A DNA stretch of 42,585 nt, from NCBI RefSeq assembly GCF_016583825.1, contig NZ_NRRV01000050.1:1-42585 (forward strand). The letters are read 5' to 3'. This DNA comes from Thiohalocapsa halophila (GTDB lineage: Bacteria; Pseudomonadota; Gammaproteobacteria; Chromatiales; Chromatiaceae). Made by a program: the position numbers and the translations under genes. How positions within the stretch are numbered: the first letter of the stretch is position 1; every line of letters starts with the position of its first letter. This document shows, in pieces, positions 23,658 to 31,597 of this stretch. The notes beneath the pieces are model-generated. The model was not told the origin of the DNA, made no database searches, and saw only the letters and a program-made list of their open reading frames with translations.

Positions 23658-24929
23658 TCAGAGCAGCATCCCCACCAGGGCGCCGGTCATCAGCGTAGCT
23701 AAGGTGCCGGCGAGAATGGCGCGCAGCCCCAGTGCCGCCACCTCGCTGCGCCGCTCGGGTGCCAGGGTGCCCAGGCCGCCCAGCATGATGCCCAGGCTGC
23801 CGAAGTTGGCGAAGCCGCACAGGGCATAGGTCATGATCAGCCGGCTGCGCTCGCTCAAGGTGCCCTCGGGCAGCGCCGCCAGCTCCATGTAGGCCAGCAG
23901 CTCGTTCAGTACTGTCTTGATGCCCATGAGTCGGCCGGCGTCGGCGGCCTCCTGCCAGGGAATACCGATCAGCCAGACCACCGGCGCGAATAGCCAGCCG
24001 AGCAATCGCTCCAGGGTCAGGGGCGCACCGGCCACCGCCGGCAGCAAGTCGAGGGCCGTATTGGCCAAGCTCACCAGCGCCACCATCACGATGAGCATCG
24101 CGATGATGTTCAGCAGCAGCGGCAGGGCGTCCAGAGCGCCGCGGGTCACGGCGTCCATGGCCCCGGCATAGCGCTGCCCGACCGCGGGCAGGTCGTCGGC
24201 GGCCGACGGCCCCGCACTGCGCGCCGCCGGTACCAGGATACCCGCGATCACCAGCGCCCCCGGGGCGTTCACCAGGGAGGCCGTGAGGATGTGGCCCAGC
24301 GCGTTGGAGACCGCATCGCCGATCAGGGCGGCGTAGAGCACCATGACCGTGCCGGCGATGGTGGCCATGCCCGTGGTCATCAGTGCGAAGAGTGCACTGC
24401 GGCTCATGGCGGTGAGATAGGGCTTGATCAGCAGCGGCGCCTCGACCATGCCGATAAAGACATTGGCCGCGGCACCGAGCCCGAGCGGACCGCCAACGCC
24501 GAGACTGCGCTGCAGCAGCCAGGCGAAGCCCCGCACCACTGCGGGCAGGATGCGCCAGTGGAACAGCAGCGCCGCCAGGGCCCCGATGACCAGTACCAGC
24601 GGCAGGGCGCGGAAGGCCAGGACGAAGCTGTTCTCGGGATAGGCCACCTCATAGGGGGCCGCGGCGCCGCCGAGGTGGCCGAAGACGAAGCTGGTGCCGG
24701 CCTCGGTGGCTTGGCTCAGCGCCAGCACCAGTGCGTTGACGGCCACAAACAACTGCTGTGCCGCCGGCAGCTTCAGCAACAGCAGGGCGACGGCGAGCTG
24801 CAAGGTCAGTCCCCCGAGGACCAAGCGCGCGCGCACCGCGGCACGGTCTTCGCTCAGCACCCAGGCAAAAGCCAGCAGGGCGGTGATGCCGAGCACGCCG
24901 CGCGCGCCCTGTAGCAGCAAGTCCGTCAT
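23658..24929 (-). CDS. Concentrative nucleoside transporter (CNT/NupC family)
   Basis: A 423-residue inner-membrane protein with many hydrophobic helices, matching CNT nucleoside/cation symporters in length. Family landmarks are the gate-type segment LGLGAAANVFIGMVEAPLLIKPYL with its conserved Glu-Ala-Pro, the MTTGMATIAGTVMVLYA stretch, GIKTVLNELLAYMEL, and the C-terminal YALCGFANFGSLGIMLGGLG. The ATG at 24929 (MTDLLLQ) starts just before the first helix; a second ATG at 24953 is possible. It is monocistronic and diverges from the thioredoxin-fold gene. Which nucleosides and which ion are used cannot be told from sequence by eye. Confidence 0.93.
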   Translation of the reverse strand: MTDLLLQGARGVLGITALLAFAWVLSEDRAAVRARLVLGGLTLQLAVALLLLKLPAAQQLFVAVNALVLALSQATEAGTSFVFGHLGGAAAPYEVAYPENSFVLAFRALPLVLVIGALAALLFHWRILPAVVRGFAWLLQRSLGVGGPLGLGAAANVFIGMVEAPLLIKPYLTAMSRSALFALMTTGMATIAGTVMVLYAALIGDAVSNALGHILTASLVNAPGALVIAGILVPAARSAGPSAADDLPAVGQRYAGAMDAVTRGALDALPLLLNIIAMLIVMVALVSLANTALDLLPAVAGAPLTLERLLGWLFAPVVWLIGIPWQEAADAGRLMGIKTVLNELLAYMELAALPEGTLSERSRLIMTYALCGFANFGSLGIMLGGLGTLAPERRSEVAALGLRAILAGTLATLMTGALVGMLL

Positions 24930-25126
24930 GGACGGCTCCGTGTGCGGTTGCATGGACGGGCATGGGTCGCCGCGCCGCGGGCAGTGTAGCGCCCCGACCG
25001 TGCCCGCGCCCGCCAGCGGGTGCCGCAGCCCGACTGGCGCTGCTGCGGCGAGCATCGAGCGCTTGGCGTTGAAAAGGCTGGGCGGGCGCAGCACAATTCG
25101 GGCCTTCACCATCCGGGAGGTCTCCC

Positions 25127-25714
25127 ATGACCCAGACGCACATGCCCAACCCGCGCCGGGGCGCGCGCGCCCTGCTGGCGGCGCTGCTTGGCTTGCTCGT
25201 GCTCGGCGCCGGCCTGGAGCGCATCGAGGCCGCCGCCAGCCGCGACCCTGGCCAGTACTTCTTCGATCAGACCTTCGGTGACTTCACCGAAGAGCTCGCG
25301 CTCGCCCGCGACGAAGGCAAGCAGGGCATCCTGTTGATGTTCGAGATGGACGAATGCCCGTTCTGCCACCGTATGAAGACCACGGTGCTGAATCAGCCCG
25401 GGGTGCAGGACTACTTCAAGGAGCACTTCCTGATTTTTCCCGTCGACGTCGAAGGCGACATCGAGGTGACGACCTTCAGCGGCGAGACCAAGGCGCAAAA
25501 GGACTTCGCGTTACAGGACCACCGCGTGCGCGCCACCCCGGTGTTCGCGTTTTTCGACCTCGACGGCAACCTGGTGGCCCGCTACACGGGCGCGACCCGA
25601 GACGCAGAGGAGTTCATGCTCCTCGGCCGCTATGTCGTCGACGAAGCCTATAAGGAAACCACCTTCACCAAGTACAAGCGCGCGCAGGCGGATGACCGGC
25701 AAGCGGCGCGCTAG
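25127..25714 (+). CDS. Exported thioredoxin-fold protein with CPFC motif (SoxW-like)
   Basis: A 195-residue protein with an N-terminal signal or anchor helix (about 12-30) and a thioredoxin fold. The active-site motif is ECPFC (Cys 77 and Cys 80) preceded by GILLMFEMD, with the cis-Pro in RATPVFAFFDLDG. CPFC and the long insertion between the first half and the cis-Pro resemble SoxW and DsbD-partner thioredoxins of sulfur-oxidising bacteria, which work in periplasmic thiol reduction. No sox genes are in the window, so this is by resemblance. A GGGAGG site about 7 bases upstream supports the ATG. The stop codon lies inside the first copy of a 26-base tandem duplication. Confidence 0.85.
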   Translation: MTQTHMPNPRRGARALLAALLGLLVLGAGLERIEAAASRDPGQYFFDQTFGDFTEELALARDEGKQGILLMFEMDECPFCHRMKTTVLNQPGVQDYFKEHFLIFPVDVEGDIEVTTFSGETKAQKDFALQDHRVRATPVFAFFDLDGNLVARYTGATRDAEEFMLLGRYVVDEAYKETTFTKYKRAQADDRQAAR

Positions 25715-25751
25715 TGCACGGCCCCCAAGCGGCGCGCGAGTGCACGGCCCC
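25701..25751 (+). repeat. 26-bp tandem duplication across the stop codon
   Basis: Two copies of AAGCGGCGCGC(T/G)AG followed by TGCACGGCCCC start at 25701 and 25727. The first carries CTAG, giving the TAG stop of the thioredoxin-fold gene; the second has CGAG and no stop at that point. Confidence 0.8.
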
Positions 25752-25892
25752 AGGAATCCGGAGACCGTTTGCGATGATGTTGACGCATCGGCAGCGGTTT
25801 CGAGCTTTCGAGCGCCGTGCCGATCTTGGTAAGGCAAGGCCAATCATCGGCATCAACCTAGACCCTCACCGCAGCCGCTGACGGAAACCGCC

Positions 25893-26186
25893 ATGACCAC
25901 ATCGGAGCACACCGACAACGCCATTTGTCTGCGCTGCACCGTCGCCGGGCAGGTGCAGGGGGTCTTCTTCCGCGCCTCCGCGCGCGAGGAGGCGCTGCGC
26001 CTCGGCGTGAGCGGCCACGCGCACAACCTGCCGGACGGCCGCGTGGAGGTGCTCGCCTGCGGCGAGCCGGAGGCGGTCAACGCCCTGCGCGAGTGGCTGC
26101 GCCGCGGCCCGCCCCAGGCGCAGGTGACGGGCGTGGCCTGCGAGACCCTGGCCTATCAGGCCCTCAGCGGCTTCACCACCGGCTGA
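25893..26186 (+). CDS. acyP: Acylphosphatase
   Basis: A 97-residue cytoplasmic acylphosphatase that hydrolyses carboxyl-phosphate bonds such as those in acetyl phosphate or 1,3-bisphosphoglycerate. The signature VAGQVQGVFFRASAREEA contains the phosphate-binding Arg (about 27), and SGHAHNLPDGRVEV contains the catalytic Asn (about 45). The usual Gly-x-Val-Gln-Gly-Val-x-(F/Y)-Arg pattern is intact. Length is typical. The sfsA gene follows 16 bases downstream and is likely co-transcribed. Confidence 0.95.
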   Translation: MTTSEHTDNAICLRCTVAGQVQGVFFRASAREEALRLGVSGHAHNLPDGRVEVLACGEPEAVNALREWLRRGPPQAQVTGVACETLAYQALSGFTTG

Positions 26187-26202
26187 CGCGAGAGCGCCTG
26201 CG

Positions 26203-26925
26203 CTGAGACTGCCCGCACTGCACGCCGGACGCATCCTGGCCCGGCCGAACCGCTTCGTCGCCGAGATCGAGCTCGCCGGCGGCCAGCGTGTCGACGCGCA
26301 TGTGCCGAATACGGGCACGCTGCTGAGCTGTTGGCGCCCGGGCGCTCCGGTGCAGCTCTCGCAGGCGGACAATCCGCGCCGCAAGCTGCGCTGGACACTG
26401 GAGCGCGTGGACATGGGCGGCGGCTGGGTCGGCGTCAACACCCAGCGCCCGAATCAGGTCATGGCCGAGGGCATCGCCGCCGGGCGCATCTCCGCGCTCG
26501 CGGGCTATGGGCGGCTGCGCCGCGAAGTGGCCTTCGCTGCGGACGGCGGCGAGGCGGGGCGTATCGACATCGCACTCGACGAGGGCAGCCGACCAGCCGC
26601 CCTGGTGGAGGTGAAGAACGTCACCCTGCTGGACGGGCCGCATCTGCGCTTTCCGGATGCCAAGAGCGAGCGCGGGCGCAAGCACCTCGCCTTGCTCTCG
26701 GCGGCGGTGGCCGGCGGGCGGCGCGGCGTCATGCTGTTCGCGCTCAATCGCGCCGAGGGCGAGCGCTTCGCGCCCGCCTGGGACATCGACCCCGCCTACG
26801 GCGAGGCCCTATTGGCGGCCGCCGCCACCGGGGTGGAGCTGCTTGCGGTGCGCATGGTGCACGGGTGCGACGGCATCACCGTCGGCGACGCGGTGGCGCT
26901 CGACCTCGCACGGCCCCGGATCTGA
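26203..26925 (+). CDS. sfsA: SfsA, sugar fermentation stimulation / DNA-RNA nuclease, likely CTG start
   Basis: A 240-residue SfsA protein, a nuclease-fold protein that binds nucleic acid. Motifs are LHAGRILARPNRFVAEIEL, AHVPNTGTLLSCW, GRIDIALDEG, ALVEVKNVTLLDG, FPDAKSERGRKHL and the C-terminal RFAPAWDIDPAYGEAL. The only ATG, GTG or TTG in this frame near the N terminus is a GTG at 26302, in the middle of the conserved HVPNTG motif. About 30 conserved residues upstream are in frame. Family alignment from memory puts the natural start at the CTG at 26203 (LRLPAL...), 16 bases after the acyP stop with a weak GAGAG upstream. A CTG start or a sequencing error must be assumed. Confidence 0.9.
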   Translation: MRLPALHAGRILARPNRFVAEIELAGGQRVDAHVPNTGTLLSCWRPGAPVQLSQADNPRRKLRWTLERVDMGGGWVGVNTQRPNQVMAEGIAAGRISALAGYGRLRREVAFAADGGEAGRIDIALDEGSRPAALVEVKNVTLLDGPHLRFPDAKSERGRKHLALLSAAVAGGRRGVMLFALNRAEGERFAPAWDIDPAYGEALLAAAATGVELLAVRMVHGCDGITVGDAVALDLARPRI

Positions 26926-26989
26926 CGCCATGCGCTCGGGCGCGGAGCAGGCTCGGATCGGGCGCGATCGCCGCTGTCCGCGACGCTGC

Positions 26990-27850
26990 TCAATAGCCTT
27001 CGGTGGCCGGAACGAGGGGCTCGGGGTAGGCCGCGGTGCGCTCGATGCCGGTGGTGAGCCGCCCGTCCGGATAGAGGTCCAGCCAGCGGTATCCGGGGGT
27101 GAGCGTGTCCAGGGCGAACCGATCACTGTCCGGCAGGAACTGCACGCAGGTGGACGGGGTTGCCAGCAGACGCACCCCGCCGTGCTCCTGCTCGGCATGC
27201 TGGTGCACATGGCCGCAGATCACCGCACGCAGCTGCGGGTGATGCGCAAGCGCAGCCAGGGCTGAGGCGCCGTTGTCCACCTGCATGGTGTCGATCCAAT
27301 GGCTGCCCATGGGCGCAAGGTGATGGTGCAGGAACACCAGCGTGGGCCGCTTGCTAGCGGCTGCGGCATGCTCCGCGATACCCGCCAGCACGCCCTCATC
27401 CAGGTGTCCGCCTGCCTGCGCCGGCAGGGTGGAGTCCAGCAGCAGCAGGTCCCAGGCGCCGGCGGTGACCAGGCGCAGCGCCGAGGCGGCGCCGGCGTCC
27501 AGATGACCCACAAGCAGGTCCAGGCGGTCGTGATTGCCTGGAATGCAGTGATAGGGTATTCGCAAGCCGTCGAAGCGCCGGCGCAAGACATCGTAGGCAC
27601 CCGGCTCTTCGTCGTGGACCAGGTCGCCGGTGAGGACGATGCCGTCCGGCGGCCAGTACTTGGTCTGGGCCAGTGTCAAGACCGACTCCAGCGTGCGCCG
27701 CGTGTTTTGCCCGAGCAGGCGCCGCTGCGGGTCCGCGAACAAATGCAGGTCGGTCAGCTGTAAAAGCCGGTACGGTGCGGCTGCAGGCTGCTGCTGTTGC
27801 GCGTGGCCGCTGTCGCCCGCGGGCGGCGTTGGTGCGTCGGTGTCGGCCAT
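26990..27850 (-). CDS. cpdA: 3',5'-cyclic AMP phosphodiesterase CpdA-like
   Basis: A 286-residue calcineurin-like metallophosphoesterase of the CpdA (class III cAMP phosphodiesterase) group. The dimetal motifs are in order: QLTDLHLF, LTGDLVHDEEPGAY, CIPGNHDR, LVFLHHHLAP and CGHVHQHAEQ. The ATPSTCVQFLPDSDRFALD segment near the C terminus is characteristic of CpdA. The N-terminal 25 residues are Pro/Gln-rich and lie before the first strand. It is convergent with sfsA and divergent from oxyR. It would lower cAMP and damp CRP-type regulation; no CRP gene is in view. Confidence 0.92.
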   Translation of the reverse strand: MADTDAPTPPAGDSGHAQQQQPAAAPYRLLQLTDLHLFADPQRRLLGQNTRRTLESVLTLAQTKYWPPDGIVLTGDLVHDEEPGAYDVLRRRFDGLRIPYHCIPGNHDRLDLLVGHLDAGAASALRLVTAGAWDLLLLDSTLPAQAGGHLDEGVLAGIAEHAAAASKRPTLVFLHHHLAPMGSHWIDTMQVDNGASALAALAHHPQLRAVICGHVHQHAEQEHGGVRLLATPSTCVQFLPDSDRFALDTLTPGYRWLDLYPDGRLTTGIERTAAYPEPLVPATEGY

Positions 27851-28125
27851 GGATTATCGTTCGGAGCCGCCCCTGATGGGCGTCGAGCCCCGAGCTTGTA
27901 TCAGGGCCGGCGCCGTGGGCAAGTAACTATTACCGATTCGTGATAGGCATCGCAGCCACAGCCGACGTCTTCCGGGAGCCCTGGCCGGCGCTCATGCAGC
28001 CCGCACCTGCGCATCCAGGGTGTTTGTTCCCGTGCCGGTGGGGACGTTGGCGCCGTACGGGCGAGCCGCTCGTAGCGAAACGTACACGTAGGGCGCGTGC
28101 CGAGCAACCCCGGAGAGCCTGACCG

Positions 28126-29085
28126 ATGACGCTCAACGAGCTGCGCTATGTCGTCGCCGTGGCCCGCGAGCGGCATTTCGGCCGCGCCGCCGAGGCGTGC
28201 TGTGTCAGCCAGCCGACGCTCAGTGTGGCGGTCAAAAAGCTGGAAGAGGAGCTCGGTGTCAGTCTCTTCGAGCGCGGTAGCGGCGAGGTCAGCATCACCG
28301 AGATCGGCGCCGCCGTGGTCGCCCGGGCGCAGCGAGTACTGGAGGAGGCCGAAGGCGTGCTGGCGGTCGCGCGCAGCGGACGTGATCCCTTGGTCGGGCC
28401 GCTGCGCCTGGGCGCCATCTATACCATCGGGCCCTATCTGCTGCCGCGCCTGGTGCCGGCGCTGAACCGTACGGCGCCGTCCATGCCGCTGATGATCGAG
28501 GAGAACTTCACGGCGGTGCTGGCGGATCGGCTAAAGCGTGCCCAGTTGGACGTGATCGTGATCTCCCTGCCCTTCGACGAGCCGGGCATCCAGACCCTGA
28601 CCCTGTACGACGAGGCCTTCGTGGTGCTGCTGCCCGGCAGCCATCCCTGGACGGCGCGCCCGGCCATCGACCCGGCGGCACTGGCCGGGGAGCGTGTGCT
28701 GCTGCTGGGGCCCGGCCACTGCTTCCGCGATCAAGTCCTGGAGATCTGCCCACAGTGCGCCAACGGCGGTACGGCGGGTATCGACGGCGGCCTCGAGGGC
28801 GGCTCGCTGGAGACCATCCGCTGCATGGTCGCAAGCAACGTCGGCATCACTGTGCTGCCCATGAGTGCGGCCCGCGAGGATCGACTCGGCGGCCAGATCG
28901 TCTGTGCCCGGCCCTTCGACGGTGCCGCGCCGTCGCGCCGGGTGGCGCTCGCGTGGCGTAAGTCCTTCCCGCGTTTGGGGGCTGTCGATGCCGTGGCAGC
29001 CGCTGTGCGTGCTGCGAATCTGGGGGACGGGATTGCCAGGGAGCCGACCGGCGGGCCCGAGCAATCGCAGCTCGACACCGGATAA
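28126..29085 (+). CDS. oxyR: Hydrogen peroxide sensor OxyR, LysR family
   Basis: A 319-residue LysR-type regulator. The N-terminal winged helix (LNELRYVVAVARERHFGRAA, CCVSQPTLSVAVKKLE) starts the protein. The two redox cysteines of OxyR fall at exactly 199 (GPGHCFRD) and 208 (LEICPQC), the same numbers as in E. coli, so peroxide sensing by a 199-208 disulfide is expected. An additional Cys at 211 follows closely, and Cys 25 and 26 stand in the DNA-binding domain. The C-terminal tail after the effector domain is Gly/Pro-rich and short. Rubrerythrin lies downstream on the same strand with a 227-base gap and is a plausible target. No tandem OxyR box could be confirmed by eye upstream. Confidence 0.95.
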   Translation: MTLNELRYVVAVARERHFGRAAEACCVSQPTLSVAVKKLEEELGVSLFERGSGEVSITEIGAAVVARAQRVLEEAEGVLAVARSGRDPLVGPLRLGAIYTIGPYLLPRLVPALNRTAPSMPLMIEENFTAVLADRLKRAQLDVIVISLPFDEPGIQTLTLYDEAFVVLLPGSHPWTARPAIDPAALAGERVLLLGPGHCFRDQVLEICPQCANGGTAGIDGGLEGGSLETIRCMVASNVGITVLPMSAAREDRLGGQIVCARPFDGAAPSRRVALAWRKSFPRLGAVDAVAAAVRAANLGDGIAREPTGGPEQSQLDTG

Positions 29086-29312
29086 AGTCGTACTATGGGG
29101 ACCATTGGAACAAACAATTGCTGCCCCATTTGGCGAGGGGTAATGTTCCGGCGATAGTCACGCCGGCGCTCATGCGCGAGCACCTCCGGGCGCCAGCGAG
29201 CAGCGCGGGCCCGCGCCGACGCCGCGCTCGCGGCAGCAGGACCTTGACGGCGACCCCATCGGCGACCCCCATCCCTGAGCACCGCTCAGCACGCAACCCA
29301 GAGGATCCAAAC

Positions 29313-29732
29313 ATGGAGCTCAAAGGCAGCAAGACCGAACAAAACCTGAAAGACGCCTTCGCCGGCGAATCCCAGGCCAACCGCCGTTATCTGTACTTCG
29401 CGTCCAAGGCCGACGTGGAAGGCTACAACGATGTCGCCGCCGTGTTCCGCTCCACGGCCGAAGGCGAGACCGGCCACGCCCACGGGCACCTGGAGTACCT
29501 GGAGCAGGTGGGCGACCCGGCCACCGGCCTGCCCATCGGCGGCACCGACGTCAACCTGAAGTCCGCCATCGCCGGCGAGACCCACGAGTACACCGATATG
29601 TACCCGGGCATGGCCAAGTCGGCGCGCGACGAGGGCTTCGACGAGATCGCCGATTGGTTCGAGACCCTGGCCAAGGCCGAGCGCTCCCATGCCAATCGTT
29701 TCCAGAAGGCGCTGGACAATCTGGACGCCTGA
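29313..29732 (+). CDS. rbr: Rubrerythrin, diiron domain only
   Basis: A 139-residue ferritin-like diiron protein, probably a peroxide reductase. Visible metal-ligand helices are NLKDAFAGESQANRRY, AEGETGHAHGHLEYL, IAGETHEYTDMYPG and TLAKAERSHANRF, giving the expected ExxH pairs. The C-terminal rubredoxin domain of classical rubrerythrin is absent, so electrons must come from a separate donor. The ATG at 29313 with GAGGAT upstream is preferred over a much longer frame open from 29118. The position after oxyR fits a role in peroxide defence. A palindrome at 29770-29790 and a strong terminator at 29814-29838 follow. Confidence 0.94.
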   Translation: MELKGSKTEQNLKDAFAGESQANRRYLYFASKADVEGYNDVAAVFRSTAEGETGHAHGHLEYLEQVGDPATGLPIGGTDVNLKSAIAGETHEYTDMYPGMAKSARDEGFDEIADWFETLAKAERSHANRFQKALDNLDA

Positions 29733-29769
29733 GCCGGCCATCGGCGAAGCGCCGATTGGAGCCCACCGC

Positions 29770-29790
29770 AGCGGGTATGCTATACCCGCT
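29770..29790. promoter_or_regulatory. Perfect 9-bp inverted repeat between rubrerythrin and pgi
   Basis: AGCGGGTAT and ATACCCGCT face each other across a 3-base GCT loop. It lies 24 bases before the terminator hairpin. It may be a second hairpin at the 3' end of the rubrerythrin mRNA or an operator; I cannot decide between these. Confidence 0.4.
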
Positions 29791-29813
29791 ACGGACGGCC
29801 CTCGGCACGACAG

Positions 29814-29838
29814 AAGGGGCGCGTTGCGCCCTTTTTTT
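29814..29838 (+). terminator. Rho-independent terminator
   Basis: A GGGCGC/GCGCCC stem with a GTT loop is followed by seven T bases. It lies about 85 bases after the rubrerythrin stop and separates it from pgi. Confidence 0.88.
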
Positions 29839-29951
29839 GTGCGCAGCCGCCAGCGGTGAAATACATCGATCCGGTGGACGGGTCCAGACTCGGAGCATGC
29901 TGCTGGATCGGCAATTCCGGTCCCCATCCCGGCAGGAACGAGGTTGTAAAC

Positions 29952-31592
29952 ATGGCGCTCATCGACTCCTCCCCGGCCTGGCAGGCCCTCGCCGCGCATT
30001 GGCAGCGCATGGCGCAGATGCACATGCGCGATCTCTTCGCCGCGGATCCGGACCGCGGCGAGCGCCTGTGCGCAGATGCCGCTGGCGTGCACCTGGACTT
30101 CGCCAAGCACATCATCACCGACGAGACCCTCACGCTGCTCTTCGATCTCGCCCGAGCGGCGGACCTGGAGACCTGGCGGGCGCGGATGTTCGACGGCAAG
30201 CACATCAACAGCACTGAAGATCGCGCGGTGCTGCATGTGGCGCTGCGCAACCGCTCGGGCCGTCCCATGTCCGTGGACGGACGCGATGTCATGCCGGACG
30301 TCAACGGCGTCTTGGAGCGCATGCGCACCTTTAGCGACCGCGTGCGCGGCGGCGATTGGCAGGGCTTCACCGGGCGGCCCATCCGCGACGTGGTAAACAT
30401 CGGCATCGGCGGCTCCAATCTGGGCCCCAAGATGGTCTGCACGGCGCTGACGCCGTATCAGTCCGAAGCGCCGCGGCCGCACTTCGTCTCCAACGTCGAC
30501 GGGAGCCACCTGACCGAGACGCTCAAGCACCTCGACCCGGCGACCACGCTGTTCATCGTCGCCTCCAAGACCTTCACCACCCAGGAGACCATGACCAACG
30601 CCCAGAGCGCCCGGCGCTGGCTCGTGGACGGCTTAGGCTCCGAGGCGGCGGTGCGCAATCACTTCGTCGCCGTCTCCACCAATGCCGAGAAGGTGGCGGA
30701 GTTCGGCATCGACACCGAGCATATGTTCGAGTTCTGGGACTGGGTGGGCGGTCGCTATTCGCTGTGGTCCGCCATCGGGCTGCCGATTGCCCTGGCCGTC
30801 GGGTTCGAGCGCTTCGAAGCGCTCATCAAAGGTGCCCACGACATGGACGAGCACTTCCGCACCGCCCCGCTGGAGCAGAATCTGCCCGTTATCCTGGGGC
30901 TGCTCGGGGTCTGGTACATCGACTTCGCCGGTGCGCGAACCCACGCCATCCTGCCCTACGACCAGTACCTGGAGCACTTCCCGGCCTATTTTCAGCAGGG
31001 CGACATGGAGAGCAACGGCAAGCATGTCACCCGCGACGGCGCGCGGGTGGGCTATGCCACCGGGCCCGTGGTCTGGGGCCAGCCCGGCACCGATGGCCAG
31101 CACGCCTTCTACCAGCTGATCCACCAGGGCACCGAGCTGATTCCGACGGATTTCATCGCGCCCATCAAGAGCCACAATCCCATTGGCGACCATCACGCCA
31201 AGCTGCTCGCCAACTGCTTCGCGCAGACCGAGGCGCTGATGCGCGGGCGCACGCTGGAGGAAGCCCGCGATGCCATGCTCGCCTCCGGCATGGACTCGCA
31301 CGAGGCCGCGCGCTTGGCCCCCCAGCGCCAGTTCGACGGCAATCGGCCCAGCAGCACCCTGCTGGTGGAGCAGATCACGCCCCACACCCTGGGCGCACTC
31401 ATCGCGCTCTACGAGCACAAGATCTTCACCCAGGGCATCGTCTGGGGCATCAACTCCTTCGACCAGTGGGGCGTGGAGCTGGGCAAGCAGCTGGCTGGGG
31501 TGATTCTGAGCGAGATCCAGGCGGGAGATGTCAGCAGCGAGCACGATACGTCGACTACCGCCCTGTTGCGCTATTACCTGCGGCGGCGCTGA
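29952..31592 (+). CDS. pgi: Glucose-6-phosphate isomerase
   Basis: A 546-residue phosphoglucose isomerase interconverting glucose 6-phosphate and fructose 6-phosphate. Signatures are VVNIGIGGSNLGPKMV, the phosphate loop ASKTFTTQETMTNA, the FEFWDWVGGRYSLWSAIGLP block, QGDMESNGKHVTRDG, the catalytic His region SHNPIGDHHAKLLAN, and GINSFDQWGVELGKQLA near the end. Length is normal. The ATG at 29952 (MALIDSS) is chosen over an upstream in-frame ATG that lies in the terminator region. It is convergent with the dioxygenase gene, with only 5 bases between the stop codons. Confidence 0.97.
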   Translation: MALIDSSPAWQALAAHWQRMAQMHMRDLFAADPDRGERLCADAAGVHLDFAKHIITDETLTLLFDLARAADLETWRARMFDGKHINSTEDRAVLHVALRNRSGRPMSVDGRDVMPDVNGVLERMRTFSDRVRGGDWQGFTGRPIRDVVNIGIGGSNLGPKMVCTALTPYQSEAPRPHFVSNVDGSHLTETLKHLDPATTLFIVASKTFTTQETMTNAQSARRWLVDGLGSEAAVRNHFVAVSTNAEKVAEFGIDTEHMFEFWDWVGGRYSLWSAIGLPIALAVGFERFEALIKGAHDMDEHFRTAPLEQNLPVILGLLGVWYIDFAGARTHAILPYDQYLEHFPAYFQQGDMESNGKHVTRDGARVGYATGPVVWGQPGTDGQHAFYQLIHQGTELIPTDFIAPIKSHNPIGDHHAKLLANCFAQTEALMRGRTLEEARDAMLASGMDSHEAARLAPQRQFDGNRPSSTLLVEQITPHTLGALIALYEHKIFTQGIVWGINSFDQWGVELGKQLAGVILSEIQAGDVSSEHDTSTTALLRYYLRRR

Positions 31593-31597
31593 CCGGC

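Noticed and set aside
27927..27946. Possible OxyR site (CTAT and ATAG) upstream of oxyR
   Set aside because: The spacing is 12 bases and the order is that of the inner half-sites only; it does not match the tandem ATAG-N7-CTAT pattern well enough.
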